NCBI GenBank assembly: GCA_965216255.1
Contig: OZ244148.1
Location: 682,001-746,000, forward strand
Reading direction: 5' to 3'
DNA length: 64,000 bases
Source: G965216255 sp965216255
Lineage (GTDB): Bacteria > Bacteroidota > Rhodothermia > Rhodothermales > Bin80
This document shows, in pieces, positions 1-10,007 of the stretch. The notes beneath the pieces are model-generated. The model saw only the letters and a program-made list of their open reading frames with translations. It ran no database searches and was not told where the DNA came from. A program made the translations under genes and the position numbers. Position 1 is the first letter of the stretch; each line of letters begins with the position of its first letter.

Positions 1-2909
1 TTGTACGGGTCTGTGTAGGCACTTGGCTTCCCCCTGGTTGCAGTGACGGGAACATCCACCCCATACATGGTAATGTTTTCACCTTGGGCCACACTCAAAT
101 GGACCTCAAGAGGAATGTTCACAGAATTGCTACCATGCTCGTTTCCTGTACCCTCCATTACCTGAATAGAGACAACCCCAGCTATGGCACTGCTTTCATT
201 GTCCTTCAATGTGACTGTCGCACTCCGTACCGTTAGATTGGGTGCAGAGCCTTCCACAACGACGGTTTCGCCGATCTCCGCTATCGCGTCATCCACCGGA
301 GTGAGTAAGAGATCCGTCGTTCCGATACGATCTCCCGCCGGAATGGAAATCATACTTGACGGATCCCACATGTTGGTATAGTCTGCTGGGGAGCCGGCCG
401 TGCCCGATAGATCAAGGGTTACCACTACAGGCAGGGTATACGTCCTTGCCAAATCTGCAGTGACCGTAATCTGAGACTCACCTTCGCCTTCCACAAACTG
501 GTTATCGTCCACCGACAAGACGACGCTTTCCTGAAGACCATCGTCGTCCCTTAACAGCAGGCTGGTTCCGATTACGCCGAGGCCTTGCGTCGAGCCATAA
601 AAACGAATCGTCTCATCATCCTCTACCAGTGAGTCATCGATCGGCGTGATGCTAACAGAAGCGGATCCCGAAGTCTGGTTCGCCTCAATACTCACCGTCG
701 GCAGCGTCCCGGCACGGTAGTCTGTTCCCCGTTCTGCTGTCCCAATCAGGCCCACATCCACCTCAATTTCCCGACTGTATGGCTCGGCGTCAGCCTCCAG
801 CTCCGCTGTGAGCTGCACTGTTGCGGCACCGTTGTCCTCATAGATCTCTTTCGGAGACACCGAAAGCGAGATGTTAGGCGCATCCAGTATCTTCAGCTCA
901 TAGGGCTCTACCGTGGCCACACCGCCCTCCCCCTCCATGAAAAAGATCTCTTCGCGGGCTTCCGTCAACCCATCGGGCAGGGGCCTAATCGTAAGTGTCG
1001 TGGTACCACTTATATCTCCTTGCGCAACGAGGATGCTCTTATTCCCCGTCACCGCATAGTCTTGATCGGTGGTCGTCTCATTTCTGAATGCAAGCTCTAT
1101 TGTTACATCTTGCCGGTGTGTCTTGGCGAATTTCTCCGTGGCGGTTACTCTAACTTCAACGGCTCCTTCTCCTTCCTGGAAGCTCTCCACCGATGGCAAG
1201 ATTCCATACGAGAGGCTAGTGCCATCTACCTTTCTTCCCCGCCATCCCAATATCAGCCGTGCAGGAATTGTCCAATCTATAGAAAGGGGATTGTCTTCGG
1301 AATCGTAAAGCTGGATGTCACCCGAATTGATGGCATCTATCTCGAATTCCATACCGTCGGCATCAAAATCCCCGGCCTGTACAACGTAATAACAGGACAT
1401 ATAACGCACAGCATACTCAGTGCTACGTCCTTCGCAATTGGCAAGGACGGGACCGCTATCAAGATTGATCGTAAATGTCATGCCCGTGCCCCTGAAAAAA
1501 ACTTCCTGTGTAAGATGAAACGAAAGGGTTATTCGTTCGCCGAGAAAAAAATATTCGGGGTGCGTATATGTCGCCCCAAATTGCACATGATTCACTGCTA
1601 ATGGCGCAACATTATGAATTTGAATACTCTCCCCGTGTCCGAGCGTGTATCCATCACTATTCACAACATCCCCGCGAATGGTCACCTGTTCGGCAAACGG
1701 CTCATCGTAATCATCATCCAAAACCGGCGTAATGGTCACCGTCCAACCTTCGGACCGGCGGTCGCCCGTCCGCCACCAGATTGAAGAAGGGGGCCAAGGG
1801 GCAATCGTATAATCCTGCGGATTGTCCGCGGTGCTAATTGAATGTATATAGAGCTGTATTTCGAGATCTTCGTCCGGACGAAAACTAGGATCAGCGTAAG
1901 GTGGTCCCACAGTGAATGTCACTTCCGTAGGCCCAGCATTCTCGGGCATGTCCACGCGTGGATCGAAGGTCAGGTCTAGCTCTATGACGTCGTTGGTAAC
2001 AATGCCAAAAACTTGACTGCGACCAGGGTTGTGGACGGAAGTAATGCGCTGGTCATTAATATAGAGTCCACGCCCCCACACACTAAGCCCTTCATATCCT
2101 TCCCCAATATCATCTTCAATTACGTGGAAGGTAACGTCCTTTCTTACCGTGGTCGCGCCAGCCGGTAGAACTATTGGAAGCCATTCTTCGGGAGTGGCCG
2201 TGTAATCCTCCCCGTACGTCGCACTTCCTTCGAATCCTTCGTTCGTATCGGCACGAAATTCAGCATCCCTCTCAAAACTTGTCCCCCCCCCCCGCAATAC
2301 CAACTCGAAGGTAGTTGTATGGTCGTCATCAGCCTCTGAACGAAACCAATGATGCAGCGGTATAAAACGTATCTCAACCTCTGGGACGTCGTCATCGTCA
2401 AAGAGTTGGAGTGTTGCCGATTGAACCTGCAGACCATCTGCATTGCTGCCATGCACTTCAATGATTTCGTAGTTATTGCCTCCAATCGTCTCATAGAAGG
2501 TATCGTCTGTAGGCGTTAGCGCAATAGTGACGGATCCTTGTAAAACACCCGCCACTACCGTAATCTGAGGGTCCGCATTATCCACCACGTAGTCGGTTCC
2601 AAATGATGCGCTGCCGCCAAATGACAGCGTAATGAGCGTAGGGCTAGGCCGGGCGGCTTGCAGGACAGCCTTTACGGTCACCTCTCTCTCTCCTAAGCCC
2701 TCGTCAAGAACGCTCGGATCCACGCTCAAAGTAACGCCGGCTTGTGCCGTGACCTTCCCCACGCCCAAGCAACTCAATAGGATGGCGATCATGGCAATGC
2801 CGCACTGCGACCGACAGGCGTTCAAGTACCAAAGAAGCCCCCCCCTACCTATGGCCAGCAATCGGCGCAGCGATTGTAGCAAAACAAAGAACTCCGGCTC
2901 TATCCTCAT
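1..2909 (-). CDS. giant secreted Calx-beta repeat protein, 3' end outside window
   Basis: An uninterrupted minus-strand frame runs from an ATG at 2909 to the left edge (at least 969 codons). After an N-terminal extension there is a hydrophobic signal segment (AMIAILLSCLGVGKVTAQA, roughly residues 40-58). About seven Calx-beta-like modules of about 100 residues follow, with the typical pieces LSVDPS...DEG, an acidic GTDY/GEDY/ERGTDY turn, and LTP.DD....E. One stretch (about residues 410-530) is not Calx-beta: it carries two Cys and a YYVVQAGDFDADG motif, like the SwmB-like modules found between Calx-beta repeats. I expect an exported calcium-binding adhesin or surface protein. The C-terminus, which would show a sorting tail or anchor, is not visible. 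The start is uncertain: an internal ATG at 2789 sits directly before the hydrophobic core. Homopolymer runs at 2283-2293 (11 C) and 2838-2845 (8 C) keep frame. Confidence 0.85.
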   Translation of the reverse strand, partial: MRIEPEFFVLLQSLRRLLAIGRGGLLWYLNACRSQCGIAMIAILLSCLGVGKVTAQAGVTLSVDPSVLDEGLGEREVTVKAVLQAARPSPTLITLSFGGSASFGTDYVVDNADPQITVVAGVLQGSVTIALTPTDDTFYETIGGNNYEIIEVHGSNADGLQVQSATLQLFDDDDVPEVEIRFIPLHHWFRSEADDDHTTTFELVLRGGGTSFERDAEFRADTNEGFEGSATYGEDYTATPEEWLPIVLPAGATTVRKDVTFHVIEDDIGEGYEGLSVWGRGLYINDQRITSVHNPGRSQVFGIVTNDVIELDLTFDPRVDMPENAGPTEVTFTVGPPYADPSFRPDEDLEIQLYIHSISTADNPQDYTIAPWPPSSIWWRTGDRRSEGWTVTITPVLDDDYDEPFAEQVTIRGDVVNSDGYTLGHGESIQIHNVAPLAVNHVQFGATYTHPEYFFLGERITLSFHLTQEVFFRGTGMTFTINLDSGPVLANCEGRSTEYAVRYMSCYYVVQAGDFDADGMEFEIDAINSGDIQLYDSEDNPLSIDWTIPARLILGWRGRKVDGTSLSYGILPSVESFQEGEGAVEVRVTATEKFAKTHRQDVTIELAFRNETTTDQDYAVTGNKSILVAQGDISGTTTLTIRPLPDGLTEAREEIFFMEGEGGVATVEPYELKILDAPNISLSVSPKEIYEDNGAATVQLTAELEADAEPYSREIEVDVGLIGTAERGTDYRAGTLPTVSIEANQTSGSASVSITPIDDSLVEDDETIRFYGSTQGLGVIGTSLLLRDDDGLQESVVLSVDDNQFVEGEGESQITVTADLARTYTLPVVVTLDLSGTAGSPADYTNMWDPSSMISIPAGDRIGTTDLLLTPVDDAIAEIGETVVVEGSAPNLTVRSATVTLKDNESSAIAGVVSIQVMEGTGNEHGSNSVNIPLEVHLSVAQGENITMYGVDVPVTATRGKPSAYTDPY

Positions 2910-3009
2910 TCGCTTCAGATCGCTTATCCGCGAATCTTTACATTTGAGTCAACTTTTCACAGCAGTCGAATAGTGTGCCAGAGTGGGTCGACTTCAGCAC
3001 CGAACTGAG

Positions 3010-3330
3010 TGATGACTTACCGCAGCCGTGCGCTACCCGGGGGCAGGGCCAAACAACATTATTCCGCAAGCCACTCACCTTCGATTATCGACCGCTTACA
3101 AGCTGCAGATTCTCAAGACGTCCAATACATGCAAAGATCCGAAAGCCTTAGATGCACTCTTGCGCGAAGGACTCTACGCCTCCGCTCATTCTCAGTGGCG
3201 CAAGCAACGAGACAATGCCCCGTGCTGGCACGGGGCATCACGCAGCCGGTTAAGTGGCTCTACTAACGTTGCCGATTGAAGTGGCACTCAAAGAAGTCAA
3301 GGCTCTTGGCGAGAAGGTACAGTAGGGTGG
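3010..3330 (+). pseudogene. IS3-family orfA remnant
   Basis: A broken plus-strand frame contains LRLSTAYKLQIL, a variant of the FSAEYKLRIL opening of IS3-type helix-turn-helix OrfA proteins. It is followed by DALLREGLYASAHSQWRKQRD, which matches the IGALLRREGLYSS...WRRQRD motif of the family. The next part (EVALKEVKALGEKVQ) resembles the coiled-coil segment but is in another frame. No OrfB follows. I read it as a decayed IS3 fragment; identity is moderate, by eye only. Confidence 0.45.
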
Positions 3331-3789
3331 ACGATCGTCATAGTGCAGAAATAAATCTCATCAGCGTTTGGCATCAGCGTCCAGACCGCGGAAGAGCAAA
3401 GACCAAGGCGACGGTGCCGACCTTTTCTCCCGCGCTCAGTGCTTCCGAAGCCTGCCGAAACCTGGATGTGCCAAGGGCCGCGTGTGGCGCCGAAATAGGC
3501 GGCTTGCGGCAGCGAGGCCGAAAATAGTGCGAGCGAACCAGCTTGAATGCCTCGCGTCATTTTACCCTCGATTATTCATGAGCGGCATTCAACAGCTGTA
3601 GGAAGATCTAAGGAAGTGGTAACGAAGACGGTAGACGCCGTTACGGTGCAGCATGAGCGTTTTCGATCCTGCCTCAGGAGGGATTTGGGCGTGAATCCAG
3701 GGCCATGAGCCCCAATAGAGACCTTTTGCAAGGGACATGCATTTGGTGCAGACGCACCTGGGCCGTTGAATTAGCCTGCAGAACGAGTG
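3331..3789. other. no recognisable gene
   Basis: Short overlapping open frames on both strands show no family motif, plausible start context or compositional support. Probably decayed mobile-element DNA between two IS remnants. Confidence 0.5.
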
Positions 3790-4130
3790 CTGCGGTGCGC
3801 CAGCCGCAGCGTCTCATGCCCGGGCAACCCACTTCAATTGCTCATAGCTCTTCCAGAACCGTCGACAAGCCGCTACGGCACTGAAAGCTATCCGGATCAC
3901 GATATTGCGTGCATGCTGCACGATCCGACCTTCAAGACCTCCTTCCGGAACGCCTTCAAATGCATGTACCGCTGCTTTATCATACCGCGCCCAGATGCTG
4001 CGCCTCGTACCGTACCAGATAGAGATGCAGCAGCACGTCGTTGTGCGCGTGAAACGCCGCTTCTTTCGGCTCTGCTTCTTCCTGCCGGTCCACCCTATGC
4101 TTCCGGTAATGGGATGGGGGCGAGGCCAGG
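3790..4130 (-). mobile_element. diverged IS1380 3'-end fragment
   Basis: This stretch aligns by eye with the 3' part of the IS1380 copies at 18.2-18.8 kb and 20.0-20.7 kb (for example ctatccggat, ttcaagacctcctt and cgccgcttctt). It carries many substitutions, so it is an older copy. Only the region for the transposase C-terminus (the EIRIA...ALWRQFW block in the better copies) remains, and the frame is broken. Confidence 0.6.
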
Positions 4131-4144
4131 AAACAAACCTGTTT

Positions 4145-4720
4145 TAGTAGGGTCGGGGGCTGGCCCGCCTACGGTAGGGTCCGGTGGCTATTTCGATCGC
4201 TTTCGCTCCGGTATCGATCGGGATTGGAAGGGGCCTCACGGCCCCTTCCCTCCCACACCACCGTGCGTACGGGTCCGTACACGGCGTTTCAATGGATTTG
4301 AGCGACCCGGCTCTGGTGCCAGCGACACCAGTCCGAGCTGGGCGAAGAGGGCATTGGGAAGGGCATAGCATAAGGCGGGTACCGCGCTGAGGCGCCATGT
4401 GCCCCGTCCGCTGCCAGCCAGCTTGGCTGCCAGCGAGTGCCGCACGTCTTGCCTGCGCAGGGCGCGGTAGCGTCGCCGCCGGTGTTTCCACGGGTGCCAC
4501 AGGTAGACCCGCAGCAGACGACGGATCCAGCCATCCATGTTAGGCAGCACTGATGGGGTCTCGCAATAGCCATAGTAGGCCCGCCATCCCTGCAAGAAGC
4601 GGGACAGCTCCAGGATGAGCTGACGGAAGCGCACATCACGTACGCGGCGCGTCAGTGCCCGCACTAGCGTCCGCAGGCGCTCCAGTGACTTCGGCGCATT
4701 GCGCCTGCAAGGCACCATCC
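4145..4720 (-). pseudogene. group II intron maturase C-terminal fragment
   Basis: The minus frame reads through RFLQGWRAYYGYCETPSVL, WIRRLLRVYLWHPWKHRRRR and the closing RRVRTRTHGGVGGKGP. This is the maturase (X) and DNA-binding end of group II intron-encoded reverse transcriptases. The reverse transcriptase fingers and palm are missing, so the intron is 5'-truncated. Just downstream lies a strong stem-loop (10-bp perfect arms at 4226-4235 and 4240-4249, loop TCAC), where the intron 3' RNA domains should be. Immobile relic. Confidence 0.8.
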
Positions 4721-4964
4721 CCCCTTGTGAAGCTAAACGGAACTTTGTCATTTCCGACCTCAGATTGGGGCTGAGTACTACCAATTCCAGCGTATTGGGC
4801 ACCAATCTGCACGAATCGACGAATTAAGACATTGTGTGCATACATGTTATTTATGCTGTACGGCTCACGATGTTCAATGTAGTGCTTTTTTGTGGTATTC
4901 ATTATGTCTTCACATTATTCGCAACGCCTTGCTTTAACTTGACTCATCACCTGTATACAGCGCG

Positions 4965-6752
4965 ATGTACATCCGAAAACGGAGTCATAAGCTCAAAAAC
5001 GGCAAGCGGCAACTCGGATACGGCCTGCTCGAAAACCGGCGAGTCATGGGCATGCCCAAGCAGAAGACGATCCTTAACCTCGGACAAGACTTCGATATTC
5101 CAGAGGCCGACTGGCCTGTGCTGACCAATCGGGTGGCAGCTACGATGCGTGGGCAGCAAATGCTGCAGCTGGAAGATGAAAAGCTGGTGCGCACCGCAGA
5201 CGAGATCGTCCGCCGCCTGCGCGAGAAGGGTTACGATGTGGACGCCGGGCGCGACGACCGTGACGCCATCATTACCGATGCAGTGCATCATACGGATGCG
5301 CGCACGGTCGGGGGCGAGCGCGTATGTCTGCAAGCCTTGAAGCAACTCGGCTTTGCGGCGCTGTTGCGCAGTATGGGCATGCCAGAAAAGGATATTCGCA
5401 TGGCGTTGGTGCTGGTGGTTGGGCGCATGATGGCACCCGGGAGTGAAGCCCGTACGCAGCGCTGGATGAAGGAGGCCTCCGCAATTTTGGAACTGTTGGA
5501 CCTGGAGGTGCCGTGCGAAAGCACGCTGTATCGGGCCGGCGATCGGCTTTATGCGCTGCGCGAGAAGCTGCAGCACGGGCTATATGACAATGCGAAACAG
5601 TTACTTGGCTTTAGCGAAACGCTCCTTCTTTTCGACCTGACCAACACCTTCTACACCGGTCGCAAGAAAGGTGCGCTCCTGGAGTATGAACGCAGCAAGC
5701 AAAAACGATCGAACAGCCCGCTGGTGACGTTAGCCTTAACGCTGGACGCGTCTGGATTTGTGCGTAGCACGCGCATCCTTCCCGGCAATGCCAGCGAACC
5801 CAAGACACTGCAGAAAGCTGTGGAGGAGCTGAGCAGCACCCGGGTGAGCGTAATCATGGACGCGGGCATCGCCACCCATGCCAATCTGCTGTTGTTAAAG
5901 GAAAAAGGTCTGGATTGGATTTGTGTGCAGCGCAGCAAGACGCCGCCCGCACCAGAGGATACGCCTGATGAGTGCTGGAATACCAACAGCGGCATCGCCA
6001 TCAAAGCCTGGCGCATGGAAGACAAGGATGAAGAGGCGCGATACTACCTGCAAAGTGCGGCGCGCAAGAGCACCGGTGACAGCATACTGGACGCCAGGCG
6101 TGCAAAATTTGAAGCCGCACTCACGAAACTGCAAGAGGGGCTCGCGAAGCCGCGCTGCGTCAAGGACTATGACAAGCTACAGCGCAGGCTCGCTCGTGAG
6201 ATCGAAAAACATAAGCATGTCGCCTACCAGTATAACATTGAGGTCCAGCGAAAAAAGGACAGTACGCTGGCCGAGGCGGTGACGTTTACGCACAAGGCCG
6301 CGTTTAAGCAGAAGACGCAAGCCGCAGGCGACTACGTCTTGCGTACCAGTCACACGGACTGGGCCGCCTCAAGGATCGCCCGCACCTACTGGCAGCTGGC
6401 AGACATTGAGCGTACGTTTCGGACGTTAAAGTCAGAACTAGGTATGCGTCCCATATACCACAGCCGGGATGCACGCATTGAGACGCATATCTTCCTTTCG
6501 GTGTTGGCTTATCACGCGGTACACCTTATTCGCACGCAGTTGAAGCAGTACCACATCCACAGCAGTTGGGCTACGCTGCAGTTTGAGCTCAACCAGTGGC
6601 AGCGCATCACCACGGTATTACCAAAAGACCGGCGCACCTGCATTCTACTGAAGCGGGATGCAGATCCGGGTCCCCTCCAGCGACGCATCGCTATGGTCAT
6701 GGGACTGCAATCCAATCACAACGTCTACAAAGCGCACTCAACACGACCCTAA
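4965..6752 (+). CDS. IS1634-family transposase
   Basis: A 595-residue DDE transposase of the IS4 superfamily, IS1634 group. Family landmarks include the N-terminal KNGKRQLGYGLLENRRV and KTILNLG segment, LLLFDLTNTFYTG around the first catalytic Asp, VIMDAGIATHANL around the second, and YWQLADIERTFRTLKSEL near the C-terminus around the catalytic Glu. Length is normal and the frame is intact, so it may be active. Clear terminal inverted repeats were not found. It is distinct from the second IS1634-type transposase at 52107-53921. Confidence 0.92.
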   Translation: MYIRKRSHKLKNGKRQLGYGLLENRRVMGMPKQKTILNLGQDFDIPEADWPVLTNRVAATMRGQQMLQLEDEKLVRTADEIVRRLREKGYDVDAGRDDRDAIITDAVHHTDARTVGGERVCLQALKQLGFAALLRSMGMPEKDIRMALVLVVGRMMAPGSEARTQRWMKEASAILELLDLEVPCESTLYRAGDRLYALREKLQHGLYDNAKQLLGFSETLLLFDLTNTFYTGRKKGALLEYERSKQKRSNSPLVTLALTLDASGFVRSTRILPGNASEPKTLQKAVEELSSTRVSVIMDAGIATHANLLLLKEKGLDWICVQRSKTPPAPEDTPDECWNTNSGIAIKAWRMEDKDEEARYYLQSAARKSTGDSILDARRAKFEAALTKLQEGLAKPRCVKDYDKLQRRLAREIEKHKHVAYQYNIEVQRKKDSTLAEAVTFTHKAAFKQKTQAAGDYVLRTSHTDWAASRIARTYWQLADIERTFRTLKSELGMRPIYHSRDARIETHIFLSVLAYHAVHLIRTQLKQYHIHSSWATLQFELNQWQRITTVLPKDRRTCILLKRDADPGPLQRRIAMVMGLQSNHNVYKAHSTRP

Positions 6753-6839
6753 AACTGTAGTGTCATAGAATAAGGCAGTGAGTTTGCATCGCTGTTTTGC
6801 AGGGGTTTACCGGCTTTCCGAAATTAAAAAAATTCCAAA

Positions 6840-6988
6840 GTTCCGCCAAGACCCATTACCGGGGCCTACCTATTCCACGGAAAGAGGAAGCGCAGCCGGA
6901 AGAAACGCCGTTTTACGCGCACAATGAAGTCCTGCTGCAGCTTTACCTGCTTGTGTACGAGGTGCTACACCTGGGTCGCTGCACAATG
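6840..6988 (+). mobile_element. IS1380 fragment, left half of a copy split by IS66
   Basis: Encodes THYRGLPIPRKEEAQPEE...LYLLVYEVLHLGRCTM. This continues in frame, after removal of the IS66 at 6989-9521, into KQPGARHMHLKTFQKEVL at 9522 onward. The 5' part of this IS1380 is missing; homology to the other copies starts near the conserved agacccattaccgg block. Confidence 0.85.
6981..6988 (+). repeat. IS66 target-site duplication, left copy
   Basis: The 8 bases GCACAATG lie immediately outside the left IS66 terminus and recur at 9522-9529 outside the right terminus. Eight bases is the usual duplication length for IS66. Confidence 0.9.
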
Positions 6989-7198
6989 GTAAGCGTCCGG
7001 GCAAGTACAGGGTAGGACAGACTAGGCCCCTTTTGCGAGGGAGATCGGACTTGTAGCGGGTGGGAGAGCTGACGATCTTTTCGGGTGTGGTCGGCTTGCC
7101 GCTAAGCGGATAGGTCCTTTTGCAGCCGGGCGCGTCCGGGGAAGGTCACTCTCCGCACTGAATACGCCGGTGCGTTTTGCAACCCGGAGCAGCTTGCC

Positions 7199-8766
7199 TT
7201 ATGGCTGCAGGACAGCTTCCGATGCTAGAGCTTGCTGCGCCTCTTGCCAGCGATGGGGCAAGAGGCGTGCCACGCGCTTTGCAGGATGAGTCGGAATGCG
7301 CTCCAGCACGTCGGCAAGCCAGGCCTGGGGATTTACTCCGTGCAACTTGCATGTGCCGAGAAGAGAATAGACCACCGCTGCCCGCTCGGCTGCCGCATGC
7401 GAACCTGCAAACAGGTATTTCTTGCGTCCCACGGCAAGCGGGCGTATCACATTCTCGACCAGATTGTTGTCAGCCTCGATTCTGCCGTCAGACAGAAAAC
7501 GTGTCAGCTTCTCCCATCGGTTTAGCATGTAACGAACGGCCTTGCCCCACACACTCCTCGGCAGCCCCGGATGGGCCAAGGCTTCAGCGCCGCCAGTACC
7601 GGCTGGGCCTGCTCCTGGCGCACCTGCCGCCGCCGAGCAGGACTTGCCTCTTCCTCGCGCAGCCTGCGCTCTATGGCGTAGAGTCGCCTGATCTTTGTCA
7701 ACACGTGCTCGGCCTTCTCCGGTTCGTAGCTACGACAGTCGTAGAACTTGCGACGGGCATGCGCCATGCATCCGTAGACCGTCATAGACGGATGCGCATC
7801 GAAGACGTTGTAGGCCACATACCCGTCCGTCTGCAACGCTCCCGCATACCCACCCAAGAACGCCACCGGACCTGCACGGGCACGGCTCTTGCGATACTCC
7901 ATCACAAACAGCTTCTGCTCCGGAGTGTGGTACGCCCAGTAAAAACCCCGATGGGTCTTGCCCTTCTTCTTTCGATCCTGGACCTGGATACGCGTCTCAT
8001 CCGCCTGCAGATACCCGCTTAAGAGCGCCTCCTGCTTGAGTGCATCATACAGCGGCCCAAGGTGCCATGCCGACTGCGCTATCCAGCCTCCCAGCGTCAA
8101 GGTCGATAGCGCTACGCCTTCCCGCTGAAAACGCTGCCGCTGCCGGTACAAAGGCAGATGATCGCAATACTTCTCGATCGTCACATGCGCCAACAGCCCC
8201 GGCTCCGCCATCCCTTTGTCAATCAGGCGCGGCGGCAGCTCTGCCATGATCACGCCTCTGGCCTCATTGGCGGGGTCCACGTACTTGGGACGCTCGCGCC
8301 GGATCACCTTCAGCTTGGCTGCCTCTTATCCAGCGTCTCCGTCACCTCCTTGCCGATTGAGAAGCGCCGTGCCTTCTTCCGGCTTGATGACAATCACCTC
8401 GCGCCGCAGATGCGCAGGCAACACCTGGCGTACAGCAGCCCGCTTCGCAGCAGGCAGCCTCCGCTTTATCGTGATGGTCTCGGGCTGCGGCAATGGCGCC
8501 ACACACTCCGCCTCTTCAAACAACGCTCCCTGCTGCGTGTCCGGCTCCGCCACAAACGGCTCGCTCCTGGCACCAAGAACCAGACGCAGGAGTTCGGCCA
8601 GTTGAAACTCAAGCTCCGCCAATCGCAGACATTGATCGGCGTTCTCCCCGCGCAACCGGCTGTTTTCCTGGCGCAGACCTACCAACTCCTCGCTGGGCAG
8701 CTCAAGCGTCGCGGAAGAGGTGGGGGAAGGTGGCTTGCATGATGCTTCAACAGATGATGCAAGCAT
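7199..8766 (-). pseudogene. tnpC: IS66 transposase TnpC, broken by two frameshifts
   Basis: Three consecutive minus-strand pieces together make a full IS66 DDE transposase. The first (8766-8326) has the leucine-zipper-like QLAELLRLVLGARSEPF segment. The middle (about 8307-7580) has the catalytic core ALLSGYLQADETRIQVQD and YGCMAHARRKFYD. The last (about 7579-7199) has RIEADNNLVENVIRPLAVGRKKYLFAGS. Frame changes fall near 8307-8330 and 7570-7585. These may be real decay or sequencing errors, since every domain is otherwise well conserved. Confidence 0.85.
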
Positions 8767-8803
8767 AAAGTCACGTTTTCTTAGATAGTCATTTGCCTAC
8801 TCC

Positions 8804-9139
8804 CTAGCCCCTCACCACATAGCGGCGCCGGTATTTGAGAGATTTTAGCGATATCCCCTCCAGTAGCAGCACCATCTGTGCCCACGTCGGTTTGTCGCTC
8901 TTAAGCACCTCGAACGTGCCCGCTTCCAGCCGTTTGCAAAAAAGGGCGAAGCCGCTCCTATCCCATACCAGAAGCCTTATATGCGTCCTTTTTCGGTTTA
9001 CAAAGACAAAGACATCACTCGACATCGGGTCCTTCCCCTGGCCCGAGTGCACCAGAGCGCACAAGCCGTCAAAGCTCTTGCGCATGTCGGCGGGCTTGCG
9101 CTGCAGATAGTACCGGCAAGAAGGCCCCAGCCCGATCAT
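8804..9139 (-). CDS. tnpB: IS66 accessory protein TnpB
   Basis: A 111-residue IS66 Orf2 protein with the characteristic YLQRKPADMRKSFDGLCALV, SSDVFVFVNRKRTHIRLLVW and FCKRLEAGTF motifs. It overlaps tnpA by 4 bp, as in typical IS66 operons. Required with TnpA and TnpC for transposition in studied members. Length and frame are intact. Confidence 0.93.
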   Translation of the reverse strand: MIGLGPSCRYYLQRKPADMRKSFDGLCALVHSGQGKDPMSSDVFVFVNRKRTHIRLLVWDRSGFALFCKRLEAGTFEVLKSDKPTWAQMVLLLEGISLKSLKYRRRYVVRG

Positions 9140-9435
9140 GGCTTAGCCAGCGTCGCCAAGAACGAGGAGGATACCGGCACGAAGAAGCGCAGCCGCACCT
9201 CGCTCGGATAGGCCACCTCCATCTGTAGCTGCTCACGTGGAGCAGAGGCCCCTATCTCCAGGAAGGCTGCGCCTTCGGATGCAGCGGCCTTCTTACCATA
9301 CTTGTGCCGCCAGTAAGACAGCTGTGAACGGCAGATTCCGTGCTCGGCACAAAAGGCCTCCGCTGTCTGGCTCCCCGCCAGGTACTGTGCTACCAGCGGA
9401 AACATTTCTTCCGCCGTGCGTCTGGGCTTGCGCAT
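9136..9435 (-). CDS. tnpA: IS66 accessory protein TnpA
   Basis: A 99-residue helix-turn-helix protein of the IS66 Orf1 type: an N-terminal MFPLVAQYLAGSQTAEAFCA region, then CRSQLSYWRHKYGKKA, a basic recognition-helix segment. It is the first gene of the IS66 operon, close to the right terminus at 9521. The frame is intact. Confidence 0.88.
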   Translation of the reverse strand: MRKPRRTAEEMFPLVAQYLAGSQTAEAFCAEHGICRSQLSYWRHKYGKKAAASEGAAFLEIGASAPREQLQMEVAYPSEVRLRFFVPVSSSFLATLAKP

Positions 9436-9521
9436 GCGTCGTGGGCTTTGATCCTCGGGTCAGGCAACAATCTCCTGACCAGTCCTTCACCCACGCAAGG
9501 TGTGCTTCACCAGACGCTTAC

Positions 9522-9965
9522 GCACAATGAAGCAGCCGGGAGCACGGCACATGCACTTGAAGACGTTTCAGAAGGAGGTCTTGAAGGTTGGGGCGCTGAT
9601 AGTGCGGCACGCACGTAATATCGAAATCCGGATAGCCTTCAGCGCCGTAGCGCTCTGGCGACAGTTCTGGGGACGCTACCAGCAGCTGACGTGGGTTGCC
9701 TTGGAATGAGGCCGTGCCGCGCTCATTAGCACAGCACCGGTTCTGGACTACACGGGCTTATTCAACGGCAAAGGTATGTCTTGGCGGTACGCCTTTGCCT
9801 CGAAAACAGACCATTCGCGGGGCTCATTGCCCTGCATCCACGCCAAAACCAGCGTTGCGGCAGGCTCCACAAAGATATTGCTGCCTTACAACAGAATGTA
9901 CCACTTCCGACAGCCCCTCTTGCATTGTCTACACCTGTATACTTTTGGCTGGTGAATAATCCGGG
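9522..9965 (+). mobile_element. IS1380 fragment, right half with terminal repeat
   Basis: Begins with the IS66 target duplication and encodes the IS1380 transposase C-terminus (QPGARHMHLKTFQKEVLKVG ... ALWRQFWGRYQQLTWV), stopping near 9709. It then continues through about 255 bp of noncoding end sequence to the terminal repeat GTGAATAATCCGGG. The same terminus is seen at 18174, 20016 and 21846. Confidence 0.88.
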
Positions 9966-10007
9966 TAGATATGTGCATTCCGTAATGGTCCTTCTTGCCT
10001 ACACTTA

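Larger units (their letters stand above)
6989..9521 (-). mobile_element. IS66-family element inserted in IS1380
   Basis: The ends are GTAAGCGTCCGGGCAAGTAC on the left and, reading inward on the other strand, GTAAGCGTCTGGTGAAGCAC on the right. These are good imperfect inverted repeats sharing GTAAGCGTC. A perfect 8-bp target duplication flanks them. Gene order on the minus strand is tnpA, tnpB, tnpC, as usual for IS66. tnpC is frameshifted, so the element is probably no longer autonomous. Preservation of both ends and the duplication indicates fairly recent insertion. Confidence 0.93.

Noticed and set aside
4144..4500. 118-codon frame overlapping the maturase fragment
   Set aside because: Shifted reading of the conserved group II intron 3' region, not a separate gene.
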